NCBI GenBank assembly: GCA_014529385.2
Contig: CM043957.1
Location: forward strand, 71,804,037 to 71,868,036
Length of the DNA: 64,000 bases
Source: Adiantum capillus-veneris
Taxonomy: Eukaryota > Streptophyta > Polypodiopsida > Polypodiales > Pteridaceae
Direction: 5' to 3'
Shown here piece by piece: positions 21,213 to 32,794 of this stretch. Position numbers and translations under genes: made by a program. The notes beneath the pieces are model-generated. The model made no database searches, had not been told where the DNA came from, and saw only the letters and a program-made list of their open reading frames with translations. Each line of letters begins with the position of its first letter. Position 1 is the stretch's first letter.

Positions 21213-24200
21213 ATGAGGATCGTCTCATGGAACGTGCAGGGATTAGGTGGGCCCCAGTTTCAGCGTTAGAGGGGCCGACTGCGTCAGGAGCTTCAACGAT
21301 GCCTTGTGGGAGCAGAGATTGACCTCCTTATACTGCAAGTTCATCGTCGTAAGAGCCGCATTAGACGTTGTGGTCATCTTTTGTGTGGACGATATGATAC
21401 TTTTTGGTCAGCTGCTTTTGGACATGGAGGCATCGAGGGTGGGGTATGTAGGACTATTGCAAATTCTTTGCAGCAGGCCATTTTTTGTTTTGTTTTGTTT
21501 TCGGAGTCGGGCGGGGCAAGCCTGGCCGCTCCCCTTATCCACCATAAAAGTGGACAAGAAGAACGACCAGGACTATGCCCCGAGAAACCGAAGGCAGACG
21601 CTTTTGTCACTAGTTTCCTTTGGACTCGGGAGGCCAAAATTATCTACACTCTTAGGGCGATGACTTTTCCCTTTCGGTGGGCGTGACAGCGACCAAGTAC
21701 CTCTGTTCAGAGGCCCAGGTACTGCGGGACTTGCCAGCAAGCCATTGTGGGCAAAGAAATTATTGTACTAGGTAGGGCTTTGTGGACCACTATGCAGGTT
21801 CAGGGTTACCTTGTGGGCTTCCTGAACATCTATGCGCCCAATGTGGCGAGTGCACGAGAAGAGTTTTGGTCACAGATTGTTGAGTCTTTGCCGCAGGCAG
21901 AGCAGTGGTGCATAGGAGGGGGACTTCACCATGTTGGAGGACCCCTCGACAGGATTGGTGGTAGCCATGCTATTGTGCATGAAGTTGAGCTGGCAGCTTG
22001 GGAGAGGTTTTGTATGACTGAGGGTTTCGGATGTGTGGCAACATTCTAGCTTTGTGAGGCCCCCACACAGCGTGGCCTTCTCTCATTCGGACTGCAGAGT
22101 GGGAGGAGTGAATCTATCGTGGATAGATCGCTTCTACACTAGTGACAACTTCTGTGACTTGGGTGGGACAGTTGGCATTCTGGTAGGGACTTGCTTCTCA
22201 GACCATGCACCAGTGATCCTCATAGTGACAGATAGGCAGAGGAGGGGGAGCACGATGCTTCGCATCCCTGAGAGGGCTTTGCTGGACTCTACACTCAAAG
22301 AGCGAGTGGAGGCTCTTTGGACAGAGAGCTTAGACATGCAGGATTCTCCTGCTGACAGAATGGCCTCAGGACTAGCTCAGCTTAGTCAATTCTTCCTTCA
22401 GGAGTCTTTGGCTCGCCAGTGTGCAGCGAGAGAGGAGCAGCAGCGTCTCTAACAAGGTGTTGCTTCCTTGCAGAGGATGCAGGAGCAACATCCAGACAAT
22501 CCTTGGTTGGAGGAGCGTTACAGCAGGCTTGCCACGAGGTTGTTAGCACAGGAAGCGGCGCCATGAGTTTGCTTTCCATCAACAGGCATCTCAGTGGACA
22601 CAAGTGGGTGACAGAGTGACTGGTGCTTTCTTCGAGGCAGTGGGACCCCGGCATACGCATGCCAAGGTCAGTCAGTTGAGGAAGCCCGACGAGTCAGTTG
22701 CTTCTGAGCCAGAGGACATGCATGCAGTTGCTACTTACTTTTACCGTGAGTTACTGTCTGTAGAGCCTCAGTCAGAGCGTCAGGATGCATGCAGCGAGCA
22801 GGTGTGGGCACAGATCCCTTATCTTGTGACTGAGGAGATGTGTCAGAGGCTTGAGCTGCCACTTCAGCTTGAGGAGTTGCACACGGCTCTTAGTGCACTT
22901 CCCTGTGGTAGCTCTTCAGGTGAGGATGGCTTGATTTCCAGTTTTTCTTTAAGTACTGGGACTTGCTTGGGCCAGATCTTTGTAATGCTTTCCAACACAT
23001 CTTGCACCCAAAGATGCCTAACAGCATGAGTGAGGGTCTGATCTACCTCATTCCCAAGGAGGGTGGGCTCCTTGGATGAGATTCGACAAGGGCGTCTCAT
23101 AACCATCCTCAACTCAACCTACAAAATTCTTGCCGAGGCTCTGAGTTTGATGATCCAGCCACTTCTAGAGAGCGTTATACATGGGACTCAGACTGGTTTT
23201 GTCAAGGAGCGTAGTATCCTTGACAACATCTTTACTTTTTGGGAGGCTTCTGACCTAGCGAGGCTTCGTGGTGAGGATCAGGTGATTCTTCTTCGCGATT
23301 TTGAGAAGGCCTACGACAGAGTTGACTGCGACTTTCTGGAGGGCACTCTACGCAGGATGGGCTTCTCACATGATTGGATCAGAGGGGTGTCAGCTTTGTA
23401 CAAACGGGCACACAGTCACGTACTTTTGTCAGGAGGTAGAGGTAATCGTTTCATGCTCACACGTTCGGTCAGATAGGGCTTCCCTCTTGCCCCCTTCCTC
23501 TTTCTGTTCTATGATGAGGCGATGAGCAGGTTTTTGGTGTCGCAGTAGGTTGGTTTGCGGGGCTTAGCACTTCCTATTCGGGGAGATGAGCTACTGGACG
23601 CTGAGTTTGCTGACGACTCAGCCTTGTTCTGGGATGGCTAGGAGGCCAACCTTCACAGGTGTGAGCAGGCTCTTGAGACCTTCTGTTGTGCATCTGGCGC
23701 ACTGATCAACTGGAGAAAGATAGTGGCTTTCTCGGTTGGTAGTGCTCCTGTGCGCGATTGGATGCCAGGTGAGGGTTTCAGGTGGATTCCCCCACGGACT
23801 GCAGTTCGGTACTTGGGCTGTCAGGTTGGTCAGGACTTGTCTCCCGAGCAGCAGATTGCTCCCCTCCTCCCGTGTAACAGGAGGAAGTTGTTACATTGGA
23901 GCTCCGCACGACTTTCTTTGGCTGCCAGAGTTGTAGTGGCCAACCAGGTGTTGTTGGCGACTATGTGGTACATCACTTCCTGCTGGATCTTCTCGAGTTC
24001 TTGTATCAGCCAGGTTGAGAGGCTGACCATGAACTTCCTTTGGGCAGGACGTGACACTCAGATAGCCCGGGCCAAAGTCGCTTGGCAGGTCATCACTCTT
24101 CCTTGTTCACAAGAAGGGCTTGGGATCATAGGCCCAGCACAGCAAAGCAGAGCCCTTCTTGGGAAGTTCATAGTCAGAGGACTTCTTCCAGGTGAGAAGG

Positions 24201-25823
24201 CCTGGAGGAGTTCTTGCTACAGCGCCTTCGTGCTAGGGTGCCTTAGGTAGGAGGCCCCTGGCAACCTTCGACCAGATGGATCTTCACAGAGATGCGCAAA
24301 GTTGGTTTGAGCAGGAGACTAGAGGACCGCTTCGCTGTGAGTTTGCTTTGACCTTGGGAGCATTTGCGGCGAGGCCTGGAGCAACGACAGCCTACTTGCA
24401 CGGAGGAGCGCCTACGACAGCCCCTTGTTTGGAACCCCATGGTTAGCACTCAGAGAGGCCACTTGGTTGGTAGTCGGCCTCATGTTTCCTCGGGTCCCAT
24501 GGCAGCGGGTCCAACGCGCTCTTTAGGTGACTGGTTAGAGTTTTCAGGCTTGTCAGAGGAGCAGCAGGGTTTCGAGCTATAGGGCATGAGAGGAGTGTTG
24601 TAGAGCATGTGCCAGGACATCTCAGAGGCAGTTCCAACTGAGTGGCTCACACCTCTCGAGCCAGTAGCGCCCAGATGGATGGGAGCCTTCACGCGACTGG
24701 AGGTTCTCATCTCAGTTCGGGCCTGCTCAGAAACTGTTCCCTCCTTGTTTTTCGAGTTACAGGGTGAGGGACGCTTACAGCGAGTTGCAGTAGAGGCCCC
24801 GTAGGTGGCAGAGTGTTGTTTTCATAGGATCCGAGTGGTGGGCATCTGTGGGAGGACTTGTGTCTTCGATCCTAACCCAGCAGCTCTAGAGACTGGACAT
24901 TGGAGACTGCGGGCTTGGGAGTGTTGTCCACTGGCACGAGTACAGTCGGATCCTGGAGAGTGGCTTTGGAGGGACCCTTTCTCTTCTGCAGACCATCCAG
25001 GTGTCCCTTTCTTTCAGTACACTGTTCGATTGGGACGTCACATACTGGCAGCACATAGCGAGGCTCGCCTTGCTGCAGCACCTCATTGGCAGGAGGAGAG
25101 TCTCACAGCCGAGTTCTTGGCAGATTTTTTGGAGAGGTTGTGGGACTCTAGACAGCCGAGGCGAGTCACTTTGTTTCAGTGGATGGTCGCACACAGAGCT
25201 ACAGCAATTGGGATGGCTTGTGCATAATAGTGGTCTCTCGGCCGCATGTGCAGCTTGTGACCATCTTGTGGAGAGTCAGTGTCACTATCTTTGGGACTAT
25301 CCTTTGGCACAACAAGTGTGGTTTCGTGTTCTTCGGTTGATGCCTGCTCTTTCCACGGCTCGGCAGTACACTTGGGGAGCAGCTACTTGGTCCACCCTCA
25401 CGGGCCCAGCACTTCAGTTTGAGCTATCTTCCACCAGCAGGATGATAGTGATGCAGGGGAGGGGCGACCTACACTCCAGCCTGCCACAGAGCTTACTCCA
25501 CAGGAGTGGTGCAGTGAGAGAGAGGAGTGTTGGGAGCTCATCAGTGGCCTGACACTCTGGTTCATCTGGCGGGCCCGCTGCTTCCGCATCTTTAAGGCTC
25601 GCCCTATACCACCAGCAGAGACTGTTCGCGATGTTTGGCTAAAGCTGATCCACACTCTCAGAGAACTGCTCGAGAGACTTCAGGGCAGCTCCGACCGCAT
25701 GCGGGAGCATAGAGAGGCTTTCCTTCGACTCTGGCATCCTAGGCCTTTCTACACCATGGTCCAGGGTGTACTCAGATGGCACTACCATCCATCTGTGTGG
25801 CTCTTCCCTCCTCCCATCTCTTG
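21213..25823 (+). pseudogene. LINE B ORF2 (endonuclease, reverse transcriptase, zf-RVT)
   Basis: ATG at 21213 begins MRIVSWNVQGLGG, with a stop soon after (QFQR*). The endonuclease is split by the insert at 21483-21734 and continues to about 22450 (GGVNLSWIDRFYTSD, FSDHAPVILIV). The pre-RT linker is at 22604-23029. RT at 23063-24250 has GTQTGFVKERSILDNIFTF, the catalytic block DFEKAYDRVDCDFL, a stop inside the RQGCPL block (SVR*GFPLAPF at 23474), and motif C as FADDSALF. The C-terminal part (24607-25823) ends with a zinc-binding RVT domain: PRRVTLFQWMVAHRA, then CAACDHLVESQCHYLWDYPL. Stops and shifts make it non-functional. All domains needed for target-primed reverse transcription are represented, so it is a recently decayed copy. 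Confidence 0.88.
21483..21734 (-). mobile_element. 252-bp retroposed insert in LINE B, SINE-like
   Basis: Splits the endonuclease frame of copy B. It is flanked by CAGCAGGCCATT (21471-21482) and CAGCAAGCCATT (21735-21746), a 12-bp target duplication with one mismatch; copy A has the uninterrupted site. The insert begins TTTTTTGTTTTGTTTTGTTT, the reverse complement of an A-rich tail, so it lies on the minus strand. Size, tail and duplication fit a SINE or short retrocopy. No tRNA-type A and B boxes or 5S match were recognised, so the class is open. Confidence 0.75.
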
Positions 25824-25849
25824 ATTTAGCCTCTTTGTACATTTGGTGT

Positions 25850-26030
25850 TTTCTTACTAGGAAAGTCTCCCCATCATGGTTGTTTTAGCCATCTCTCGAA
25901 GAGGTGGTTGTAGCCCTATGGGCAGTTTCATTAACTAATAGAAGGATCTTTTTCTCGGAAAAAAAAGAATGCACAAATCTCTGTTGCCTGAAGTCCATAG
26001 AAAACTGAAAACAACGCATATGTTGTGCGC
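25850..26030. other. LINE B 3' UTR, tail and short flank
   Basis: Contains the LINE 3' UTR end, the A-run at 25959-25968 and about 60 bp of unassigned DNA before LINE copy C begins near 26030. Confidence 0.6.
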
Positions 26031-26509
26031 TTATGTATGACCTTGAGGATTTCAGATGTTTGGCAGCATGCAGGCTTTGTGCGACCCCCAGAAAGCTCGT
26101 CCTTCTCTCAATCTGGCCGTATAGTAGGGGGAGTAAATCTATCTCGGATAGATCGCTTCTACGCCAGTGAACACATCTGTGACATGGGAGGATCTGTATG
26201 CATTTTGGCAAGAACTACCTTCTCAGATCATGCACCAGTGATTCTTACTGTGAGACAGAGGAATGGAAGTGCAATGTTCCGCATCCCCAAGAGGATTCTA
26301 CTCGATACAGAGCTCAGAGAGCGGGTGGTGGCGCTTTGGACACAAAGTTTGAGCACTTAGGGCACCCCTATTTGTAGAGTGGCCACTGGAGTTACTGAGC
26401 TTAGTCGCTTCTTCCTCCACACGCTTGGTTGCAGGCAAGGAGGAGGAGAAGCACCTCGGACGTGGCATTGCTTCCTTACAACAGATGCAAGAGCGCCACC
26501 TTGACAGTC
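26030..26509 (+). pseudogene. LINE C ORF2 part 1 (endonuclease end)
   Basis: MTLRISDVWQHAGFVRPPES through GGVNLSRIDRFYASEH and FSDHAPVILTV, ending in the LWTQSLST block with a stop at about 26358. Homology continues in other frames to 26509, where the gypsy element E1 starts directly after the target duplication CAGTC (26505-26509). Confidence 0.85.
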
Positions 26510-27040
26510 TGTAACAAACTTGGACACCCCAAGTCGAGATTCTTTCGCGAAATAGCAAAGATTCAAATTAAACAGATCACAAAAGACGACACGGACCAAC
26601 GTAGTTTCGTGCCAAGAGGTATTGGCCCAGACTGGCGCCCCTTTCAGTATTTCTTTTTATATTAATATGTGTGCAAAGTACAAGGGAGTCCACGGGATCT
26701 CACACTCAGACTCTGCATCAAGATGCTTTGAGTAATGAGGCCCAAAAGACCTATTTATTATTACAAGGGTTGCCCAAAAGAAGAGCCCCAAAATCTCAAA
26801 CTCAAAAGCTAAGAGCCCTTCACTTACAAACGCCAGCCAAAAGAAGCCAACGCAAATTACGGGATTCCATACATATTGCCACGTCAGTAGCCCAGACGTT
26901 TTGCAGAGGATCTGCCATGTAAGCAATCAGCGATTTGTGGCGTCCGTACAGTTTGCCACGAATCAGCCTCTCGGCGCGTTTTTTGAGAGCTGCTAGCAGA
27001 GGGTGTGTCCGAGGGCTTGCCACGTCACTAGTTTGTGACA
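26510..27040 (-). repeat. E1 3' LTR
   Basis: 531 bp. In plus orientation it starts TGTAACAAACTTGG and ends GTTTGTGACA. It aligns through its length with the LTR at 32261-32794 and contains the shared TATA-plus-GGGGCGCC block near 26640. Confidence 0.93.
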
Positions 27041-27056
27041 TACCCCCCTCTTGAAA
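27041..27056 (-). other. E1 polypurine tract
   Basis: On the minus strand TTCAAGAGGGGGGTA directly precedes the 3' LTR, where plus-strand DNA synthesis starts in LTR elements. Confidence 0.75.
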
Positions 27057-27599
27057 CAATTGTAATCGCCCTCGATTACGCCTACAAAACCGAAAAAGGC
27101 CATAAACTGTCTTAGTAGACACTGATTGTTAGTACCAACGCACTAGACACGAAAGACGACAGTCACATCACGGGACATCACATACAAATTCATTCCAAAT
27201 CTCCGACCATGATTAATCAGCACGTATTTAGTAATCCTATCTAGATCCACTCAAGACGTCATGAATGCCCGATTAACTAATCCTTATTGCAATCATGTCT
27301 ACAGAGATTTATGAGACCAAAATGTTGCAGTCATTCCGTCTTTCAATTCTTGCACTCAAACAAGTCAAGTACAAATCAATCATTTTCATTTTCGGGAATC
27401 CCAGTTATAAAAGTCATACAACAAAATACTATTCCGCCCTTTAGTATCCCCGAAACCCAAAGGGCACATCAGTGACTCTATTCCAAATCGGAGTAATCCA
27501 TTGACAAAGGAGCGGAGTGACTCCCCTCTTGTGCAAACCCGCTGCACTAGATTCACCCATGCTGAAATCGGGGTTCTAACGGAGTAGACTATGCTAAAC

Positions 27600-27891
27600 C
27601 AAATGCTTCAAGGTAAAGTTCCAAAATCTGAGGAGTATCTGCTAGATCATCCTCCTCCATTCACTTCGCATTTAATGCACGATAGTTCTTGAACTTAACC
27701 AGGAACCGCCTAATCACTTTACCTTTTATCTTTCTGTCCTTGTGTGCCAATATCAGTTCTAGAACGAGTATCTCCTCGCTTTCCTCCACTTCGGGTCGCT
27801 CATCTGGCTCCCCATCTTCAGGCACATCACCTTTAAAAGGCTTCCATAGACTCACATGAAATGCATTGTGAATCTTCCAAGTATCGAGCAA
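27600..27891 (-). pseudogene. E1 chromodomain
   Basis: Minus-strand frame 27891-27661 reads TWKIHNAFHVSLWKPFKGD, the usual end of a gypsy integrase region, then a chromodomain: EESEEILVLELILAHKDRK and VIRRFLVKFKNYRALNAK. The expected Trp of the W-x-P/E-E-D segment is a TGA stop (27661-27663), after which MEEDDLADTPQILE continues in frame. Chromodomains bind modified histones and guide integration. The stop removes the end of the domain. Confidence 0.85.
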
Positions 27892-28089
27892 CTTCAGTCT
27901 AAAGAAGACATCATTTATCTTTTCTTTTATCTAGAAAGGGCCATACTACCTCATGCTAAGCTTTGCAAAAAGCTACTCCTTTTCTTTTTTCTTTCTTAGG
28001 CGTGCCTTCTCAAAACGTAACAGCACCCAATCGTCTTCCTTTAATTTCAAATCACGACGGTGTCAATCTCCTGCCTTCTTGTGTCGTTC

Positions 28090-28542
28090 CTAAGATTGCC
28101 CATCTGTCTCCGGGTCGAAAGATGACGAGAACTGCAACCGTGTGCCAATGTTCTCCCAAATAGCCTTCCAAAACAAACTCATGAACTGAGGATCTCTATC
28201 AAAGACTATTGTCTTAGGCATGCCATGTAATTTGAAAATCTGTGCATTGAACAGTCTCGCTAAATGATCCGGCTTGACTGCTTTCTTCACTGGAATGAAG
28301 TGAGCTTGCTTGCTAAATCTGTCAATGACGGTCCAAATGCCACCATACCCACTATGTGTCTTCGAGAGATCAAAAATAAAATCCATAGCAATACTTTCCC
28401 ACGGGCGGGTGGGAATGGGTAAAGGCTGTAACAATCCCTGTGCTTTATGCCTGTGAAACTTGACCTTTTGGCATACCAAGCAACAGAGTAGAAAGCCGTC
28501 CACGTCCTTCTTGAGTCTCGGCCAAAAGAAGTAACGCTCCAC
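28090..28542 (-). pseudogene. E1 integrase
   Basis: Minus-strand frame with the end of the HHCC zinc finger (CCLVCQKVKF) and the catalytic core: Asp in IAMDFIFDLS, Asp in VFDRDPQF and Glu in DPETDGQS. Spacing is of the gypsy D,D35E type. The frame closes at 28090, and homology to the downstream integrase end is in other frames. Confidence 0.9.
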
Positions 28543-28634
28543 ACCTTACAAGGTGGTGTCGATGCCGCGGTGACCCATAAAAGGTGGACAATGGCACTCA
28601 GTCAAAACATTTTTGCTCACGGCTGTGTAAAACA

Positions 28635-30020
28635 CTACATCGTTTTCTTCATCAAGTAGCCATCCCGTATGGAATATCCCACTACTACCTCCCCATTCTG
28701 TATTCGAGTGAATACATCCAAAAAGTCCAGATCTATGGCGTACTGATCAACCATGTCCTCGAAGCTTCTATGGTGAATCGCAGAAATAGCCAAGACTAGC
28801 GGCTTTCGAGACAAAGCATCTACCACCAAGTTCTTTTGTCCATGAACATGGACAATCTCGAAGTGAAATTGTGACAAGATGTTAGCCAACCGCATCTGCT
28901 TTTCCGAAAGCAGCTTCTGTGACAAGAAGTAGCGTAAACTTTGATGATCAGTAAAGACCGTAAAATCGGCTCTGAGTAAGTGCCGCCACTAAGTTATGGA
29001 TCACAGCCTCTTTCTCCTAGATCTGTGTTGTCAATTCTGACCTTGAAAACAATCGGCTTTCATAGGCAATCACATAGCCTTCTTGCATCAAGACCGCTCC
29101 CAGACTACGACCACAAGCATCACAATATACTTCAAATGACTTTTGCAAATCTGGCAAGGTCAATACTGGTTGAGTAGTCAATTTCTCTTTCAGTGTCTCA
29201 AAGGCAGTCACCTTTGTGGGTCCCCATGAGAAAGGGACTCCTTTCTGTGTTAGAATGTGCAAAGGGAAAGCTACCTCTGCAAACTTTCGAATGAACCACC
29301 GGTAGTAAGAACACAAGCCCAAGAAGCTTCTAACTTCATGAAAATTCTTCAAATCGGGCCAATCACGTATAGTCTCAATCTTGGCCGGGTCCATTTGTAC
29401 TCCTGCTGTTAGGACGATGTGTCCCAAGAAGTGTATCTCCGGTATGAAAATTTCACTCTTTTTGGCATTGATACCAACTTGTGGTCACGCAATGCGTAGA
29501 AGACCTGTAGCAGATGGTGTCTATGTTTTGCTTCATCCTTGGACAAGACTATAATGTCATCAAAGAAAGTGCCGACAAATGATCTATACCCTCTGAAAAT
29601 CCTATCCATCATTCGGTTCAAAGTCGTTAGAGCATTGGTAAGGCCAAAAGGCATCACCAAAAGTTCATACAAATCGAAGCTCGTTAGAAAGGTTGTCTTG
29701 TAGACATCTCTCGACGCGATTCCGATCTAATGATATCCGCTTTTCAAATCAATCCTGCTGAAACAAGAGGATCCTTGAAGTCGGTCAAGAATATCATCGA
29801 TCCTTGGAATCGGAAATCTATCCTTGATGGTGACTTTATTGAGAGCTCTGTAATCAATGCACATTCTCCAAGATCCGTCTTTCTTTAAAACCAACAACAC
29901 CGGAGAGCAATAGTACTCGACTGGATAAGACCCTTTTCAGAAGGTATTTGACTTGGTTCATAATCTCTTCATTCAGGGCTCGGCTAACGTGGTAAAGTGG
30001 CCGGTTCGGTGGTGTGTTTC
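28635..30020 (-). pseudogene. E1 reverse transcriptase and RNase H
   Basis: Minus strand from about 30020. The RT starts with [20 protein letters not shown] and [17 protein letters not shown]; a stop interrupts near 29731 (SGYH*). It continues YELLVMPFGLTNALTT and the active site FFDDIIVLSKDE at 29672-29409. Then, after a shift, FLGLCSYYRWFIRKFAE and the RNase H start SFEVYCDACGRSLGAVL at 29427-29017. RNase H ends in HVHGQKNLVVDALSRKP at 28925-28635. Frames change at least three times. All catalytic blocks are visible in order. Confidence 0.92.
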
Positions 30021-30281
30021 CAGGTATCAGATCAATGGTGTGATCCTCAAGAGAGATGGGAGCAACTCGCCTGGCAGGCCCTCAAAGAAGCAATCCGCAT
30101 GAGTGTGGAGAAAATCTTGGCGTTCTTTATCAAGTTCAGTCATGTTCGTTCTCTGTTCATCATTTAACTCTTTTAAGTAGATCGAGTACACAAAGAGACT
30201 GGATTTCATTGATTTGGAAATGGCCGCAGCCGTTACAATAGGGACAGACTCGCCCTTCAATTTTACATCAAGTACAATTTT

Positions 30282-30629
30282 TCAACCCTTTTTATTTGTC
30301 AAAGTCGCTTTCTTTGCACGATAATCGACCACGGCGTTGTTCTTATGGTACCAAGGGACTCCTAGGAGGACGCCACAACCTTCCAAGGGCATTATGTAAA
30401 AGTCCTCGTGCCCCAAATACCCCAGACAATACAACCGAAGTTTTCCAATGACAGGTGTAATGGCTATGTCCCGTCCGGGTGCCGCTAGAACTGCCTTTGT
30501 TGGTGGTTCCATCCTATCGAGTGTAATTTCGAGCCGCGCCGCAAATTCGGGTGAAATGAAGTTGGCCTTGGCTCCTCCATCGAAGAAAACCAAGGTGTCT
30601 TGACTTTCACTTTGCCCCAAGCTCAGCAA
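30282..30629 (-). pseudogene. E1 aspartic protease
   Basis: Minus-strand frame with the retropepsin active-site region VFFDGGAKANFISPEFA and the C-terminal GVLLGVPWYHKNNAVVDY. The usual D-S/T-G is D-G-G here, a change likely to reduce or abolish activity. It sits between gag and RT as in other chromoviruses. Confidence 0.88.
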
Positions 30630-30741
30630 AGTTCTGTACTTTCATCACAGGCTTGGGTTAGTACCCATGCAATCTAGTACCAGTCTTGCTTTCTTCTTGC
30701 CTTTTATAGCACCTGCTGCTCTCGAACTCTCAGGCATGTCT

Positions 30742-32240
30742 TCAATTTGTTCTTGTTGTGCCTTTTTGAGGCACTTGCGGAGATGTGCCCATGTTCCTCG
30801 CAACCAAAACACTTCCCTTCTTTGATGTAATTGGCCCTCTCTCGAAGACTGAGCCGCGGTCGTGTATCCTTATCTTTCTTTTCTTGGAACTCTCTCTCTT
30901 TCTACTTTCATTGTTAGAGGTCTGGTAGGTTCTCTGAGTCAAGATCTCATCAAAAGGTTAAGTCAAATTTCCCGAAGGTATTGCGAAACCCCGTTTCGCA
31001 TGACCCATCAATTCTTGAATAGAATTTGACTTTTGTTCTAGGCAATAGTCTCGGATCTCTGTAGGGAGTCCGCAGCAAAACCGCTCAATCTATTCCTTAA
31101 AAGAGACCTTAAATAAAGAGGTTGGTAGAAAAAGAGTTCCAAAATCTCTTGCAATAAGCGTCCAAAGAATCTCCCTTGGTCATCCGAAGATGATTCCAAG
31201 CGGTTCGTATATCTCGTTTGTACTCCCGAGTTAGCCAAGAAGAAATAAAGAGCCTTTTGTATTTCAACGACTTAACTGGAGCTTCCTTTCTCAGAAGAAG
31301 AGTGGACCACCATGTTTGAGCATTTCCTTTGAAGAAAGATGTAGCCCTCCTAATCTTGGAGTGCTCTGAGTAGTGCCCTCCAGAGAAGGCTATGTCAAAC
31401 TGCTGAACGAAGGCCAAAGCCCTCGGAGCATCTCGGAACCCAGAAAAGGACTCTCTTACTTTCTTGGTTTTGTCCTCAAGGAAGTCATAATGGTTGGCTC
31501 TATAAAAATGCTTCGTCTTTTTATAAAACATATGGTCATCGGAGTCCGAATTCTCAGAGAATGACTCTTCTATAGAACTGTCAGAAACTGGGCGAAATCT
31601 TGGTTTCTTTGTTTTTTTCTTGCCCTTTCCGAAGCTTGCTTTTTGCTTTGCTTTTTACCTTTTATGTCCTCCTCGCTCGACAGAAGAAGAAGAAGAACTG
31701 GGTAGTCCTTCAAATCGTACACACTTCTTCTGCTTTCTTGTAGATGCAAAAGAAGATTGACGGCCCAAATAATCAGGGTAGTCAATCCCCTTCTTGCGCT
31801 TATTCACTTGCTTTCTCGATTGATTGTTCGCGTCCAAAAGCCAATTGATCTATGTCTGAACCACCTGCTGTAATTCTTGTTTTGTAAACATCCTCAAAGA
31901 AGGAGGTTTCTTGATTGCCGATTTAATGGGTGGATCTGTGGCTTTCTGCCATTGGGTGTGCACTTTTGCGATGGATTGCTGAGAAAGAAAATTTGCAAAC
32001 TGCAAATCCTTCGCGAATTTAATCATCTGCTTTGTGCATTCATCAACCTGTTGTCGACGTTCCATCTCTTGAAGTTCGTACTGAGTAGGCCAAGGTGGCC
32101 CGTACTCTTCCTCTATTAACTCATCAAAATCTTCTTCGTAATCTCTTCCTGCGTTGGCAGATGCAGAAGAAGTCGATTGCTTCTTATTGGAATCCTAAGT
32201 GTCGTGAGAAAAGGATCGGATTTCCCGGTAGAAGAGAAAT
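30742..32240 (-). pseudogene. E1 gag
   Basis: Minus-strand blocks. 32065-31850 is a charged helical N-terminal part (MERRQQVDECTKQMIKFAKD). 31531-31109 is the gag core with ATSFFKGNAQTWWSTLLL and DSLDAYCKRFWNSF. A zinc knuckle lies near 30800 with CFGCEEHGHIS; the last Cys is found only after a frameshift (RKCLKKA). The stretch at 31785-31570 is Lys-rich. Gag forms the particle that packages element RNA. Confidence 0.85.
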
Positions 32241-32247
32241 CGGCCGT

Positions 32248-32259
32248 GCTTTGATACCA
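32248..32259 (-). other. E1 primer binding site
   Basis: Minus strand TGGTATCAAAGC, one mismatch from the iMet site TGGTATCAGAGC, one base inside the 5' LTR. E2 has the same one-base gap. Confidence 0.85.
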
Positions 32260-32260
32260 C

Positions 32261-32794
32261 TATAACAAACTTGGACACCCCAAGTCGAGATTCTTCCACG
32301 ACACAGCAAAGATTCACTTTAAAACAAATCACAAAAGACGACACAGCCCGGCGTAGTTCCGTGCTAGGAGGTATTGGCCCCAAAGACTGGCGCCCCTTTC
32401 GGTATTTCTATTTATATTAATTTGTGTGCAAAGCACAAGGGAGTCCGCGCGATCTCACACTCAGACTCTCTGTCCAGATGCTCTAAGTAATGAGGCCCAA
32501 AAGACCAAAGCAGAGCCCCAAAATCTCAAACTCAAAAGCTAAGAGCCCCAAAAGCTTTCACCTAAAAACTGCCAGCCAAAAGCAGCCAGCGCAAATTACA
32601 GAATTCCGTACATACTGCCACGTCAACAGGCCAACGCGTTTTGCGGAGGATCTACCACGTAAGCAGTCATCGGAAATTGCGGCATCCGTACAGTTTGCCA
32701 CCAGTCAGCATGTTGGCGCATTTCACGGCGCGTTTTCTGAGAGCTACTAGCAAGGTGTGTGTCCGGGGGCTTGCCACGTGAACAGTTTGTGACG
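32261..32794 (-). repeat. E1 5' LTR
   Basis: 534 bp. Pairs with 26510-27040. Its outer end (minus orientation CGTCACAAACTG) abuts the target duplication CAGTC. It carries the TATA-plus-GGGGCGCC block near 32385-32415. Confidence 0.92.

Larger units (their letters stand above)
19790..25968 (+). mobile_element. L1-like LINE copy B, nearly complete, with poly(A) tail
   Basis: About 6.2 kb. Order: ORF1 (zinc knuckle, proline-rich linker, C-terminal domain), a 43-bp gap, ORF2 (endonuclease, RT, zf-RVT), a 3' UTR and an A-rich tail at 25959-25968 after AGAAGGATCTTTTTCTCGG. The same 3' UTR end occurs in copies C and D. The ORF1 N-terminal domain is missing, so the copy is 5'-truncated at about 19790 where it joins copy A. 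A 252-bp retroposed insert splits the endonuclease. No clear target duplication was found around the whole copy. Confidence 0.85.
26510..32794 (-). mobile_element. Ty3/gypsy chromovirus E1, minus strand, inside LINE C
   Basis: Complete LTR element of 6285 bp with a 5-bp target duplication CAGTC (26505-26509 and 32795-32799). Read on the minus strand it runs 5' LTR (32794-32261), iMet primer site, gag, protease, RT, RNase H, integrase, chromodomain, polypurine tract, 3' LTR (27040-26510). This order and the chromodomain define chromoviruses, which in plants often target heterochromatin. The LTRs differ by clear substitutions and small indels, so the insertion is not recent. Multiple stops and shifts break the polyprotein. 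Confidence 0.93.

Noticed and set aside
25969-26030. Target duplication for LINE C (TGTTGCCT near 25980 and after 39938)
   Set aside because: The match is short and imperfect and does not abut the element on the left.
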